Shown one piece after another: positions 24,092 through 34,795 of a DNA stretch of 64,000 nt (position 1 is its first letter; each line of letters opens with the position of its first letter). The stretch comes from Isoetes taiwanensis. Taxonomy: Eukaryota > Streptophyta > Lycopodiopsida > Isoetales > Isoetaceae. The notes beneath the pieces are model-generated. The model was given only the letters and a program-made list of their open reading frames with translations, was not told the DNA's origin and searched no databases. The position numbers were made by a program, and so were the translations under genes. The stretch covers positions 1,405,844 to 1,469,843 of the forward strand of contig JAJEKV010000059.1 in assembly GCA_021234155.1 (NCBI GenBank), given 5' to 3'.

Positions 24092-24430
24092 ATGTAGAAT
24101 GGGTGATTAATATAGTTTCTAGGTGGAATAAAAGTGTTTGCAATTATTCTTGTAGATGTGTTGGAGTGCCAAGTGTGAAGATTTAGGTTTTAAGCTAGTC
24201 GTGGACATGTAGAATGAGTTACTATAGTTTATAGGGTGGAATTAAAAACATAAATATCATTATTTTTATAGATGTATTGGAGTGCCAAGTGTGAAGGTTT
24301 AGGGTTTATGGGTTAGCTAGGGGCTCATGAAATGGGTAGGAATAACAAAAAACATAGTGTAAAGCATAATATGTGGATGTACTGGAGTGCATATAATTTA
24401 GGGTTTTGGTTTAGGGGTTGTCATTATTTA
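24092..24430. repeat. About 116-bp degenerate tandem repeat, three copies, next to the Helitron end
   Basis: ATGTAGAATGGGT (24092) and ATGTAGAATGAGT (24208) start the first two units. TTGGAGTGCCAAGTGTGAAG occurs at 24161 and 24277, and a diverged CTGGAGTGC at 24382. Periods are 116 and about 105 bp. These are probably subterminal repeats of the Helitron. Confidence 0.75.
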
Positions 24431-27400
24431 GGCTTCTCTCGATATATTTTTTGCATTAAATTTCCAGCATTTCATGCATATAGAGTTTTTTAGGTAACAT
24501 ACATTCTCTTTAGAGCCTTTTCTTACATAGAGAGTTTCTTAATATCTTGAGACAATAATAACAATACACGGTTTCAAACGTTGTGTAACAACATAAAGGA
24601 ACTTGGGACATCAAAATACGTAGCATTTGTGAAATGTTAGGGGAGGTTAAGTATGAACATATAAGGTTATTGAAAACATATGCCACTTTGAAATATGTAT
24701 CACATTTATCTCCATTGTTAGGAAAAGGTGGTGTCTCATATCCCCAGTGTTTAGAAAGGAATGTCTATCTCTTAGTGAGTGGCGATGTCTCTATCACCAA
24801 TGTTGAGAAGGATGTCTCTTAGTAAGTAGCTTGGAAAAATATCATATCATGATTGAAGAATCTATAATGTTACACCACATTCATGTTCATGTGTTGGTAA
24901 TTGGTGCAATAGCGGTCTAATTAGAATGTGCAAATTTAAAACTTCATTGACTTGTAGTCCAAAAGTAGCAATTTCGGCCCATCAATTCTATGCAGTTGCT
25001 TGAATTTGCATCTCAATTTAGAAACAATAAGTGTTAATAAAGTTGTGCACAACATTAGGAATTATCTATAAAACGTGCCTAGAGCAATTTGCTTGCTCCC
25101 AACCCATCTAATTGTATTTGATAAATATATTGATTCGTCACACATTGTCAAAATAATATTCATCCATTTTTGCAACTATAGCGTGCCGTTAAATACAACA
25201 AAATGCTACAAACTGTGAGAACATTGCCAAATGATCAAAATGGCAAACGCCATGTTTGAAATTGAGAGATGCTTCAAAGCAAACTCTTCTACTCCGTGAT
25301 CAGAAATCTAAGGCATCTCTATCAATCAAACTCTATATCACTCTATATTTGTTTTAAATGCACGATGTTAGGTAGGAAATGTTTCCTCATCCAAATTTGC
25401 AATACTGAGAGTTCAAAAGCGGACATCCTCGTTCAAAGAGACAAACACTAAGAGTGTTCTCATCTTCGCTTGTTTGACTTTGGTAAAAATTTCCAATCTT
25501 GCCAGAAAAGCATTTGTAGCACAAACCCGCAATAACTTTCTCCATGACACGAGACTTGCAACAACTTTCTCCAGAACCTGAGGATAACAACCTATATTAT
25601 TATTGTGCACATTGTCATTTGAACTAACACTCTTTTTGGAATGATATTGAACTTGAATTTGCATCTTTCAATGGGAAAAGTCTAGTTCAGAAGCCTCTTC
25701 CACATGTGCAGAGGAGCTTATGTTCTGCATGTGGTTTGCAGCACCTTGGCATAGAGGAGCTCCCCAAGATGAATTCTACAAATCTGTCATTTTTAAAAAA
25801 TTAAAAGAAAAAATTATTCAATTGAAAGACATAAGAACTCGTACAGGAACCTGCTCCAACATCGTTACTTCTGCAGGCCACACAGAGGATGTATTTTTGT
25901 GCTTCTTTAGATAATTAATCTATGTTGCTAAGAGGCAAGGCATCTGCATCGAATTCATGTCCTGCAATCAATTTTGCATGGCTGAATTAGGACCATGCAT
26001 ATAAAAATTCAAATTATAATGCATGACCATCTTCAACGAAATATTATCTAGGCCCATGGTAACCTGGCAACAGATGCATGCACCATACTACTTGCACTCA
26101 TATGCTTTTTTTCTACTAAGGGCCAAATATTTGGAAGCCAAATTAATTAACCAGCTTGCTAGAATGAAGGTCATGAGCGGATTACATGCATCCATAGACA
26201 ACCTATTTAAGAGGAGGATATGTGTGCTGGAAACTTCCTAAGAATTATGACATTCTTCTTCCTGCCTCTCCCATCTAAATAATTAAGAAATAAAAAGTCT
26301 TAGCAAGAAACATTTCCTCTTTTACTGCAATATCTATTCATTGGCATATTCGAAGGAGATACAATCAATGCTAAGACAACATTATGATGTACATACATTG
26401 CTTGATAAGCCATCCTTACACATAATAAGCAACATTATGATATTGAAAACAGAAAGTAAGAAGTTGGCACATGGCAATATGACAGAAACCAATGGCACTT
26501 AAAGCGAATATATCACACGATAAACGCAATCACAAAAAAAGAATAAAATGCAAGAGGTAGATAAAAACATGCATTGCAAGCATGTGCAGCAGTAAGAAAG
26601 CTTGCATGAGTGCTAGATTTAAAAGTGTAGAAATTTGTAATATTCTAAATTCATAACCTGTACAAAGTAGGGATTTCACTTTGTTCAACACACCTCTTTA
26701 AAGAACCCTTTAGACGCGGGTACACCGCCGGCCAAAAGAACCAGGGGACGATAAAAGCCCTGGATTGAGAAAGAAACAGAATTAATAGCCAGAGAATGAG
26801 CAAAATGAAGGGAAAAATGAAGAAGCAATCATGCATTTTCAAGTACATTTCTCATGATATATATAACAAAAAGATAATCAGCAAAAGTCATGCACCTGGA
26901 AAAAATGGTGTAAATGGCATCTCGAAGCAAACCATAGACATTCCTGCATCAACTATCTACTGTCCACATAAAAAGTTAAAATCCTTGACAAAATCATAAG
27001 CCTCAAACTAATAAACATAAAGCATAAAGATTCATACATAGAAGAGCGAATACCTAGATGAAAAGAGATTTAACTGTGGAAACGTGAAGGATCCCCATTC
27101 GGCAACTAAGATCAATATCCGAGATACTTTATACAGATGTCAGCTCAGCTTACCTTTGCAAGAATGGACCCGTTTAGCTCCAGAATCTGCCAATCTGTCC
27201 ATTATATCCAAATCGTTCGCCCAGGTTAGGAAGCAGAGGATTCTTAAACTTTGCTATTCGTTTCAAAAGCGGCAATCATGCATTCTTACCAGGTTTTGGT
27301 TTAATCCTTCCGGAATGCTCTGTAAAACCCTTCAATCTTTTTCACGAACTTGGTATGGGTTTGACTGCAACTATATTGTGCTAAAGAGAAATCGAGGCAG

Positions 27401-27734
27401 TGCTTTGTGCTCTGCAAGAAGCAGTATTTTGACAACAGATTGTGCTGAACTGGCCGAAACGGGCAGATCTCTTTCTCTGGAAGCCGTAATAACGATTAAG
27501 AAAAGGCCAACTCTGAGAACGTTTTGCCAGAAATGAGAAGAAGGCGCCAGAAATGAGAACGAAGGCGCCAAAGCATGAAACATAGGAGGATAGAATGGAG
27601 CCGACCCAATTTCGTATACTGCCATTCAATTTCAAATTTTGCCATTCAATTCCGGCGCCTTCGTTCTTCGAGATCTGTGATGTCCTCATTCAATTCTGCC
27701 AGCCTGCGTCCCGCAAGGGGGAGGGAAATTGGAA
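24431..27734. other. AT-rich stretch with isolated exon-like pieces
   Basis: No confident gene. Best minus-strand exon-like pieces: 26759-26694, 22 codons reading GFYRPLVLLAGGVPASKGFF between an AG acceptor and a GT donor; and about 27240-27154, with WANDLDIMDRLADSGAKRVH before a consensus AAAG|GTAAGC donor. Their phases do not join, so they cannot be one intact gene. A + strand ORF at 27084-27536 overlaps the second piece and looks accidental. If the Helitron starting at 24051 is long, these could be captured host fragments. Confidence 0.3.
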
Positions 27735-27770
27735 GGGAACGCCGCACCCGGCGTAACATGCGGCGTTCCC
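27735..27770. repeat. 12-bp perfect inverted repeat (hairpin)
   Basis: GGGAACGCCGCA (27735-27746) and TGCGGCGTTCCC (27759-27770) flank a 12-nt GC-rich spacer. It is a strong GC-rich stem in AT-rich surroundings; no CTAG follows, and its role is unknown. Confidence 0.8.
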
Positions 27771-27834
27771 TGGCACAAAACCCAACCACCTCACAAAATA
27801 AAAAAGAAGATTTTTGAATTAGGCTTGTTGTTTG

Positions 27835-28160
27835 ATAGATTTAGGGCTTCTTGTTTTTTCTTGTTTGTTTTCAATCCATCCCATTTCTATCCTCCTCTTC
27901 TTTCCATCCTTGTTTTTCTTCAATCCATTTCGCCTCTTCTTAGTATGAATCGAATCCTCCTCCTTCTTCTTCCAATCTTCTTCCAATCATTGGTTTTTTC
28001 CTTCTAATCTTCCGTTCTTCCAATCTTCTATTCATTTTCTTCTTCTTCTTCTTCATCACTTTCTCATTCTATTCAATCTTTCTTTCCTATCTCCCCTTTC
28101 TTCTTCTTCTTCTTCTATTTCTTCTTCTTCTTCTATTTCTTCTTCTTCTTCCTCTTCTAT
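27835..28160 (+). repeat. Pyrimidine-rich tract with CTT microsatellite
   Basis: About 320 bp of T/C-rich sequence; CTTCTTCTT runs are densest at 28040-28055 and 28100-28150. It is followed by ACGTCGTTGAAAGACG at about 28188, a degenerate ACGTCGTT module. No gene was seen up to 28533; 28200-28530 is T-rich. Confidence 0.7.
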
Positions 28161-28533
28161 TTTTTTTTCCATGGAAGAAGAGGGGACGTCGTTGAAAGAC
28201 GAGGCCCCTTCTTTTTATGTTCTTCCTTTTTTTTATTTTTTTTATTTTTTTGTTTTTACATGTCAATATATAGTTCTTTTTAATTAACAATGTAAATAGT
28301 TTTAATGTCAATGATCTTTTTAACGTGAATGGTCTTTTTGTTTTTTTTTTTTTTATTTCTTTATTTATGTAAGTTTTCTAATTATTGAATGCCTTTATTT
28401 TTTTGCATGTACACTAATAACAAAATGCATCGCTCTTGGAAATCGATTTTGCATTCTCAAGACATTCTAGGTAAGAATTTGAGTTTGAGTAGGAGAATAA
28501 AATTTTAATGTTTTATTTAGGTTAAAAAAAAAC

Positions 28534-28871
28534 TTGGGGAGACTTGGACAAGGGCATGGTCGGCTCCGCCTTGAGTGGAGAAGACTAGGTGTTCCGGGTC
28601 CAAGCTCACCGTTTACTCTTGTAATTTTATTGATTAATGTATTTAGTTTAGAAAAAATTGGGGAGACTTGGACAAGGGCATGGTCGGCTCCGCCTTGAGT
28701 GGAGAAGACTAGGTGTTCAGGGTCCAAGCTAACCGTTTACTCTTGTAATTTTATTGATTAATGTATTTAGTTTAGAAAAAATTGGGGAGACTTGGACAAG
28801 AGCATGGTCGGCTCCGCCTTGAGTGGAGAAGACTAGGTGTTCCGGGTCCAAGCTCACCGCCTACTCTTGTT
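28534..28871 (+). repeat. 124-bp tandem repeat, 2.7 copies
   Basis: TTGGGGAGACTTGGACAA starts units at 28534, 28658 and 28782, a constant 124-bp period. Copies are almost identical, so the amplification is recent. Each unit contains CTTGGAC and, about 50 bp later, its complement GTCCAAG. The third copy ends after ACTCTTGT at about 28870. Confidence 0.95.
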
Positions 28872-29865
28872 AGCACGCCAGCCTAACCAAGCGTGCAACC
28901 CTCCTTGCAAATCTAGGCTATCCACGTAGCATGTCCACCTCATAAAAAACTGATGTGGCAATAGTTTCTCCGTTAGATTTTTTTTTATAAAGATCTACGG
29001 CCACGAAAATTAGAAAATGGGCAAAGAAAAGCATGGAGATTGGAAAAGGTCACGACTAACTGCTCGCGACAGGTCCTCCGGTCCTCCCTTATCAATGGTA
29101 ACTATGTCCTTTCTCCTAGTCTCTTCTTCGGCACCTTGGTAGTTTTTCCTCCGCCTTGCTATATGCTTCTTTGGCTCATCCGCAACTGAACATCGTTTCG
29201 ACCAAGCTTTCTTCACATTGAGGTGTTTTCTTCTTTTAGCTTTTTAATTCTGTGTTGAAACAGGGTTTTGATTTTAAGCTATGCTTTTTTGGCTCATCCG
29301 GCAACTGAAGATCTTTCATTCATCCAAGTCTTCGATTTGTAGTCGATTTTTTCCGACAACGTATTCTTCTGTATTATCTGTGGTGCTTTTCTTTCGTTGC
29401 AACAAAGCAATGACTTGTGAACCTACGGACATAAGATGCCGGACTTATGGTTCTGTGCATCCCATTTACTTGGCATATTCACGTTGAAATTGTTATCCCT
29501 TAGGGTCAACGGCATTATTCAAATTCTCTGCCAGCATCTTCTGCCCGGAGGTATCTTCTGCATGCAACATTAGGTATGGTTTACGAAACTCTGTTCTATT
29601 AACACTTGAAACAAAGAGGCTTCTACAAAACATCAGATCCTAGATTAGATCAGGCAGTTAGTAAATGTATTTTGATAGAAAATAGTATGATCAGATGTGA
29701 AAACATCAATAGGAGATATTCGCTGAAGATGTCAGGCCCCATTCATCATTTAGATGTATGTTTTTTTACTACTCTAACTTCTGCAAACACTATTTCAGAG
29801 GATAGCAGAGCACTAACAATCCACTTCATCTCTTCTAATGTACAACACCATGCTTTTGTGATTGT
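28872..29865. other. Unassigned stretch upstream of the LURP-one-related exon
   Basis: Contains a minus-strand ORF at 29010-29216 and a + ORF at 29281-29487, both unrecognised. TTTTTGGCTCATCCGGCAAC (29285) partly repeats TCTTTGGCTCATCCGCAAC at about 29169, a short local duplication. An upstream exon of the LURP-one-related gene might lie here, but I cannot identify it. Confidence 0.3.
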
Positions 29866-30015
29866 ATGTACGTTTTTTTTTTTGAGGATTGTATGTACGT
29901 TAAAGACATCTTCGGCAATCTCTGGTTCTCTGTTGAAGGCAAAATCTTTAGCTTTCATACTACCAGAACCATCCTTGACATTTCTGGCATGCCTCTTCTC
30001 TGCCTCCGAGCCAAG
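29866..30015 (+). pseudogene. LURP-one-related (LOR) protein exon fragment
   Basis: Frame-open exon, coding from about 29886 for DIFGNLWFSVEGKIFS, then RTILDISGMPLLCLRAK, then a GT donor (AAG|GTATTC at 30016). This matches the first half of the LURP-one-related fold, where the typical pattern is nF.V.D..GNl.FkV.G followed by rr.LlDasG.Pl.tLr.K, and the family's intron also falls just after the K. LOR proteins are tubby-like beta-barrel proteins linked to pathogen response in Arabidopsis. Neither the N-terminal start nor the second-half exon (HDRWxxFRG) is found nearby, so this is a fragment. The next recognisable exons downstream belong to a different family. Confidence 0.65.
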
Positions 30016-30598
30016 GTATTCATATTTCGTTATTTTCCCCTTTTGTTGTTGTTTTTCCCTTTTACCCTAATTTAAGTCGTTGTCTATAATACTGGAAGCA
30101 TCTATTCTGTGATATGCATGCCATTGTATCTAAATTCGTGTTCTGTAAATCATGTTGTCCCTCCAGAAACAAGTTCTGATGCTCTTTTTGCGTCGTTGCC
30201 CTAATCTTTTAAGCAAAGTTCTTGAATTAATCTTTTAAGCAGAGAAGTCATGCTTCTGAAGTTATGGTTTTAGAATATCTATTAGAAAAGGAATCTCTTA
30301 TTCTTTAAGGCATGCAAGCGCTGAGAAATCTTTTGAGTTTATTACGATGGTAAACAAAGCACTAGGAGTAATATCAAACTGTGTCTAAGTGTGTAGCCTG
30401 TTATAACACCGCCTATAGAACTGAAATATTGTTACATGCCTATAAATTAATATGTACCACTTCTTATGCCGCTGTGCCATGGTTACAAGGGTAGAATCTG
30501 TCATGCTGATAGTAAGCAAACATACTTATATGTCTCAGATTTTAACAGGGAAATACCTAGGTATTGAATTATTCATGAACGCATTCATTTTTCTGCAG

Positions 30599-31236
30599 CA
30601 TTTATGGTCTCTACCATGTGTATGCACAATCGAAGCTGGCTAACATATTGCACTCCAAAGCACTTTCAAGGCGCCTTAAGGTACTGTTTAGAGAAAAGCA
30701 ATAAATTTTACTACTCCAGTTTCCAAGTCCATTTAAAATATTTTCTTGTAGTGCCAATGTCACGGTGAATACTTTGCATCCAGGTGTTATAAATACCAAT
30801 ATTGTTTCTAATTTTATGCCAGCAGCCTCCTGTAAGTTCCTTGTCTGCATCTTATTTGTTGAATAGATGTCTCAGAAACTGTAATGGTATTGTTGTTGCA
30901 GATTTTTATTCATTGATGTCAATATTCTTCGAGACCATCCCACAAGTAACTCATCATGAGAAAGGAAGTATAGAATAAGAGCTTAAAGTAATTGTATAAT
31001 ATAATCTATTTGCATAACAGGGTGCTGCAACAACTTGTTATGTGGCAGTTCATCCCAGCTTGCAAGGCGTTTCTGGAAGGTATTTTGTTAATTGTAATGA
31101 AGCGAATCCTAGCAAGTATGCAAATGATCCAAATCTTGCTGAAGAAATTTGGGAACTCAGTAAACGACTCGACTCACAAGTAGATAACTTATATCAGAAA
31201 ACACTTATAACTAAACGGTGGAGCTGTGGTCCTTGA
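30599..31236 (+). pseudogene. C-terminal half of a TIC32-like short-chain dehydrogenase (four exons)
   Basis: Exons: 30599-30680 (IYGLYHVYAQSKLANILHSK), about 30752-30831 (ANVTVNTLHPGVINTNIV), 30902-30945 (FYSLMSIFFETIPQ) and 31021-31236 (GAATTCYVAVHPSLQGVSGR, then YFVNCNEANPSKYANDPN, LAEEIWELSKRL). This is the second half of the retinol-dehydrogenase/TIC32-type SDR family: YAQSK is the catalytic YxxxK, and the LHPG and GAATTCYVA blocks are characteristic. The two introns 30832-30901 and 30946-31020 keep phase. Between exons 1 and 2 the GTAG-ending intron gives the wrong phase; an alternative acceptor at about 30719 keeps the frame but inserts about 11 residues. The NAD-binding Rossmann half (TGxxxGIG) is absent, so the enzyme cannot be complete. 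It could be a captured or truncated gene. Confidence 0.75.
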
Positions 31237-32896
31237 TATGAAGGAAGAAGAGATCTACATATGGCTCATAGCTTGGAAGGTTGTTCTAAGCTCTACTGTG
31301 TTTAATAGCCATCGCTTGTAATGTCTTGATGCTTGCGGTGCAATGCCAATGTAGCTTGTTGCACAAGCAATCAACGTTCAACAAAAAAAAACCAGTTAAC
31401 CAGTTAGTTGGAGTTCTGGTTCGTCTTCCATTCTGATTGTGGCATGTCGTACATCTTTCAAGTTTGAATTCACAGTAAAGTCCTTAAAGTCCTTGAAAAC
31501 CCTGGTGTAAGTTTGTGGTTCAAACGTGACAACGAATACGGATATGTCGTGAATAACGTCGCTCGATAAATTTTACGGCAAATATTTGCTCGAAATGTCT
31601 TGTCAAATGTTTACTCGAATGCACATCACATCCTATCCAAGACATTAAAAACTCGGCTATAGTGTGATTTCACCTTTGGTAGGGGGGATGAAAATACCCA
31701 AGATAGCGGTATCAGACTTGCGCCAAAAATGACATGCCACGTATATTTGAACCCTATTATAATACTGATATTCATCTTGGACTAACATAATACACTGATT
31801 GAAGGTACACTGATCCTACTTATATGTTGCAACATCGGGCATGCATTACCAAAATTTTTGAACACCATAGTATCTTATTACAACTATTTTGGATTAACAC
31901 AAAATGCAACTTATCAAACCCCAATTTATGCCCGGCATCAATGCAGTTACTTAGGAGATATGGAGATGAGTTTGAACATATGCTTTTGATGACAAGCTTG
32001 CCTTAGAATTGTTTGGAAATATTGATTTCTTTCTTCTAGACCTGCAAGCACAAACCATACGAAAAAAACTTCCACATGAACCTCTTAGAAGAAACCTCAT
32101 ATCGAAGGCAAACGAAATCTAAAGAGATTATATAAACCTTTCCAATACAACAAAAAACGGCTACAACAACCTTATATCCCGCGTTTCCAAAATGATAATT
32201 CAATTATCTTTTGCTATCCAAATACCTTGCCCTAATTTTCCCGCGCCTTTATTTTCTATGGCCCCTGGCGTGCCTTTTTGCTAGTTTATTTTTTTATTAA
32301 TATATCAATAAATAGAAATCTTTACGGGATTGGACAAGGGCAGGGTTTTTGAAAAAAATTGCATTATTGATTTTTGGGTTTCTAGTTAAGAATGTTGTTT
32401 TTTAAAAATGTTAGGGATGTCAAAGAAACACTGATGTGGAGTGGTTAAGAGCAAGAAAAAATTTCAATAGTTGGTTTTTAAAAAAAAATTAAAAGGGAAA
32501 CTAACTCTTAACAAAGTAGGTAAAGATTCATAATGAAGGTTTGAAAAAAGTCACAAAGCAAGATTAATGAATCTAAATTGGTTTGTAGGTATGGCCCCGA
32601 GTGTGAAGACACAAATGGTTAGTGAGATTAGACGCGTGGTCATAAATGAGATATGTGCTAACGAAAGTCCCGAATAGAGATGCAAACCGGTCAACGTGGT
32701 CGACCATTTTGTCGACATGTGAAAAGGAAGTGCCAATTTGAGTTAGCACAAAATGGCCAGTCAAGAAGAAATGTTGACTTCTCTCCTTGGCGCACATGTA
32801 AAGCCAATGATTGGAAACCCCATGGATGAACTGAAGACATGTTTGAAGTATTGATGCGGCTTAAAAAGTCCCAATGCCGGAGGCTCGTGTCAAGGA
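31237..32896. other. AT-rich DNA without recognisable genes
   Basis: Nothing convincing. TTGGACAAGGGCAGGG at 32332 resembles the core TTGGACAAGGGCATGG of the 124-bp tandem unit at 28534-28871, so a distant relative of that repeat may be present. TATTAATATATCAATAAATA at about 32294 is a possible but unprovable Helitron 5' region on the minus strand. The + ORF at 31824-32006 is unrecognised. Confidence 0.3.
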
Positions 32897-34114
32897 ATGG
32901 GTAGCTTCATGGAATTCCTCAAAGAAGCGGCGTCGCGAGATCACAAGAACATCATTGCGGATCTCAATGCACGTCGGTTGGAGGTAATTAAAATGCTTTG
33001 CATCGGGGAAGCTCCGGTGGATCGAGGGCCTAGCAAGCCCCACTTTTCTTTGGAGAATCACACGAAACACATCAATCTTTGTTGATCCCATACCCGTAGA
33101 GGCCGTGGATGTGATACGCCTTATTGAGGAGAAACCAACACATCGCACGTATCAAATCAAGATCAACGGAACACAACACTTCCAAGATGATGAGCTATAT
33201 AGTGGATGGGTTTTCAAGGGCAAAGATAGGGCAGAGACGTATGAGATGGCTCAAAGATACATACGCTTCAAGAGCCCATCATCTGCTTTGGCTACATCCA
33301 TTGGACTTGCATATGAAGTTGCTAGCTCTAGTGGGGATACCATAGGGCCAATGGTGATTCTACCTTTCATGAATGGAGAGACACTTGCACACTTGTTTGA
33401 CTATTTACCTAATAACTTGTCACGTTTTAGAAGATGGTCAAATGCAATTGCTAGCGCCAAGAAGAACCGACAAACACATAGGTATTTGAACTTAGGAGCA
33501 AAATGCGAAGTTGTATATCATTATGTTCGAGATAGCTCTTGCCCTAGCGGAAGGTGTCCTTGAGATCCACAAAGGCCACTTCACTCACACAAAGCTTAAT
33601 TGCAAGAGAGTCAAATTACATTTTGATGATGAGTACCAAAATGTGTGGGTGGCCATTGGTGATTGGGACAATGCAATTCATTTTACGCCAAAGAGCGTCG
33701 TCCCTTGTTGAAGTGTCGGTACTTGCTTTCGGATGGACAAGCAAAATATCCATGGTTAGAGGAAACCGTGTTTGAGAAATCAAAAGATGATGATCGTGTA
33801 TGGGGACCGCGAAATTCATGATGTCTATGCATTGGGATATATTTATGAGATGCTTCGTTTTTCGTGCAAGCTATTTAGGCGAATGGAGTGGTTTAATAAT
33901 AACAACAATGCCCAATGGATTAATCCAACCCATATGTACCAACGGCGTCTTGACAAGTTGGAGGAGCAAAAACAAGAATGATGTGCCTACACGTGAAGAC
34001 GTATTCTCATCACGACCCAAAGCTTCTGAAGTTGTTGAAGCCTTACAAAGTGTTGGAATATCTTCTACCATGGTTGTGGGACAAAGACGGCACATGAAGT
34101 GCATGGATGCTTAA
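32897..34114 (+). pseudogene. Degenerate protein-kinase-like gene
   Basis: Successive frames read as a kinase fold. Hinge and alpha-D region: MVILPFMNGETLAHLFDYL (about 33351-33407). Alpha-E and catalytic loop: ALAEGVLEIHKGHFTHTKLN (about 33538-33597). Then KRVKLHFDD and IGDWDNA (33655-33675). The F-helix signature is HDVYALGYIYEML (about 33817-33855) and the subdomain XI-like end is RPKASEVVEALQSVG (34015-34059). The canonical HRDLKxxN is replaced by HTKLNCKRV and DFG by GDWD, so even an intact version would be a pseudokinase. At least four frame changes (near 33090, 33500, 33690 and 33810) and no introns suggest a dead copy, possibly retro- or element-derived. The leading ORF 32897-33085 (MGSFMEFLKEAAS) may be its N-terminus. 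No clear glycine loop or VAIK lysine was found. Confidence 0.55.
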
Positions 34115-34350
34115 AATTGTTGTTATCACAACTCAAAGAATGAATACAATATTGTATATCTTGCCATGTTTAAGAGTAGTAAATTTTTTTAATTGTCTAA
34201 TAACCAAATATATAAAGACACTTTTAATTATTCAAATCCCAATGTTTTGTAATGAACTTCCCATGTTGCTAACATTTGTTGCTTTCCTACTATGTTATTC
34301 ATCGCACTCCATATAAATAACTTGCAAGTTTTTGCACATGTCCAGCAACC
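34115..34350. other. AT-rich spacer
   Basis: No gene or repeat seen between the kinase-like remnant and the small ORF at 34351. It could contain the promoter of that ORF, but no clear TATA box was identified. Confidence 0.3.
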
Positions 34351-34530
34351 ATGGGATGCGGCACGATGGCATATCTATTGTTCACAACTTTACTTCTCGC
34401 GTGGCTTGGTAGCCTTATCGTGACCCTAAACCCGCAAAGGCCTTTAAGAGGCGAAGTTGGTCGTTCGGGTTTAGCTTCGCCACCACCGCCACCTCCACCA
34501 TTGTGCGGATTTGGTATGGATTTTTTCTAG
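34351..34530 (+). CDS. Short ORF with hydrophobic leader and proline run (59 aa)
   Basis: The start is in strong context (ACCATGG). The product begins MGCGTMAYLLFTTLLLAWLG, a convincing signal peptide or membrane anchor, followed by SLIVTLNPQRPLRGE and then SPPPPPPPLCGFG before the stop at 34528. The candidate donor TTTG|GTATGG at 34513 could splice it onward, making this the first exon of the gene beginning near 34592 or 34796. Either a small secreted or anchored peptide, or exon 1 of a larger protein. No family is recognised. Confidence 0.35.
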   Translation: MGCGTMAYLLFTTLLLAWLGSLIVTLNPQRPLRGEVGRSGLASPPPPPPPLCGFGMDFF

Positions 34531-34591
34531 GATAAAATGTAAGTTAACCATTTATTTTTAACGTTCTAATGTTTTTAAATGTAGCGTGTAA

Positions 34592-34759
34592 ATGCGGTTC
34601 GCCCTTCTTTTCCTATGCATAATGTTCGCCGTCGTGGTTATGGGCGGATCTTCTTCTCACCACCAAGAGAGGCGGAAAAAGGACCCGCGTCGGGCGGAAG
34701 GCGAAGACGAAGAGCGGGGAACTCCGAGATATCAACGAGGCGATAATCCTCGAAGATAG
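34592..34759 (+). CDS. Short ORF with signal peptide and basic tail (55 aa)
   Basis: Begins MRFALLFLCIMFAVVVMGG, a textbook signal peptide, followed by the hydrophilic basic/acidic tail SSSHHQERRKKDPRRAEG and ending DNPRR at 34756. It lies 61 bp after the previous small ORF, which also starts with a hydrophobic leader. No cysteine pattern typical of defensins or CLE peptides is seen. The minus strand is also open here (34613-34871), so chance cannot be excluded. Confidence 0.3.
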   Translation: MRFALLFLCIMFAVVVMGGSSSHHQERRKKDPRRAEGEDEERGTPRYQRGDNPRR

Positions 34760-34795
34760 GTGGAATGCCTTGCAATTGGGATGTCGCCCTGAGAA

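Noticed and set aside
27084-27536. 150-codon + strand ORF
   Set aside because: It overlaps a better minus-strand exon-like piece with a consensus donor, and its translation shows no recognisable motif.
32281-32315. TATTAATATATCAATAAATAG as the Helitron 5' end on the minus strand
   Set aside because: The base before the candidate TC on the minus strand is T, not A, and AT-rich sequence of this kind is common here.
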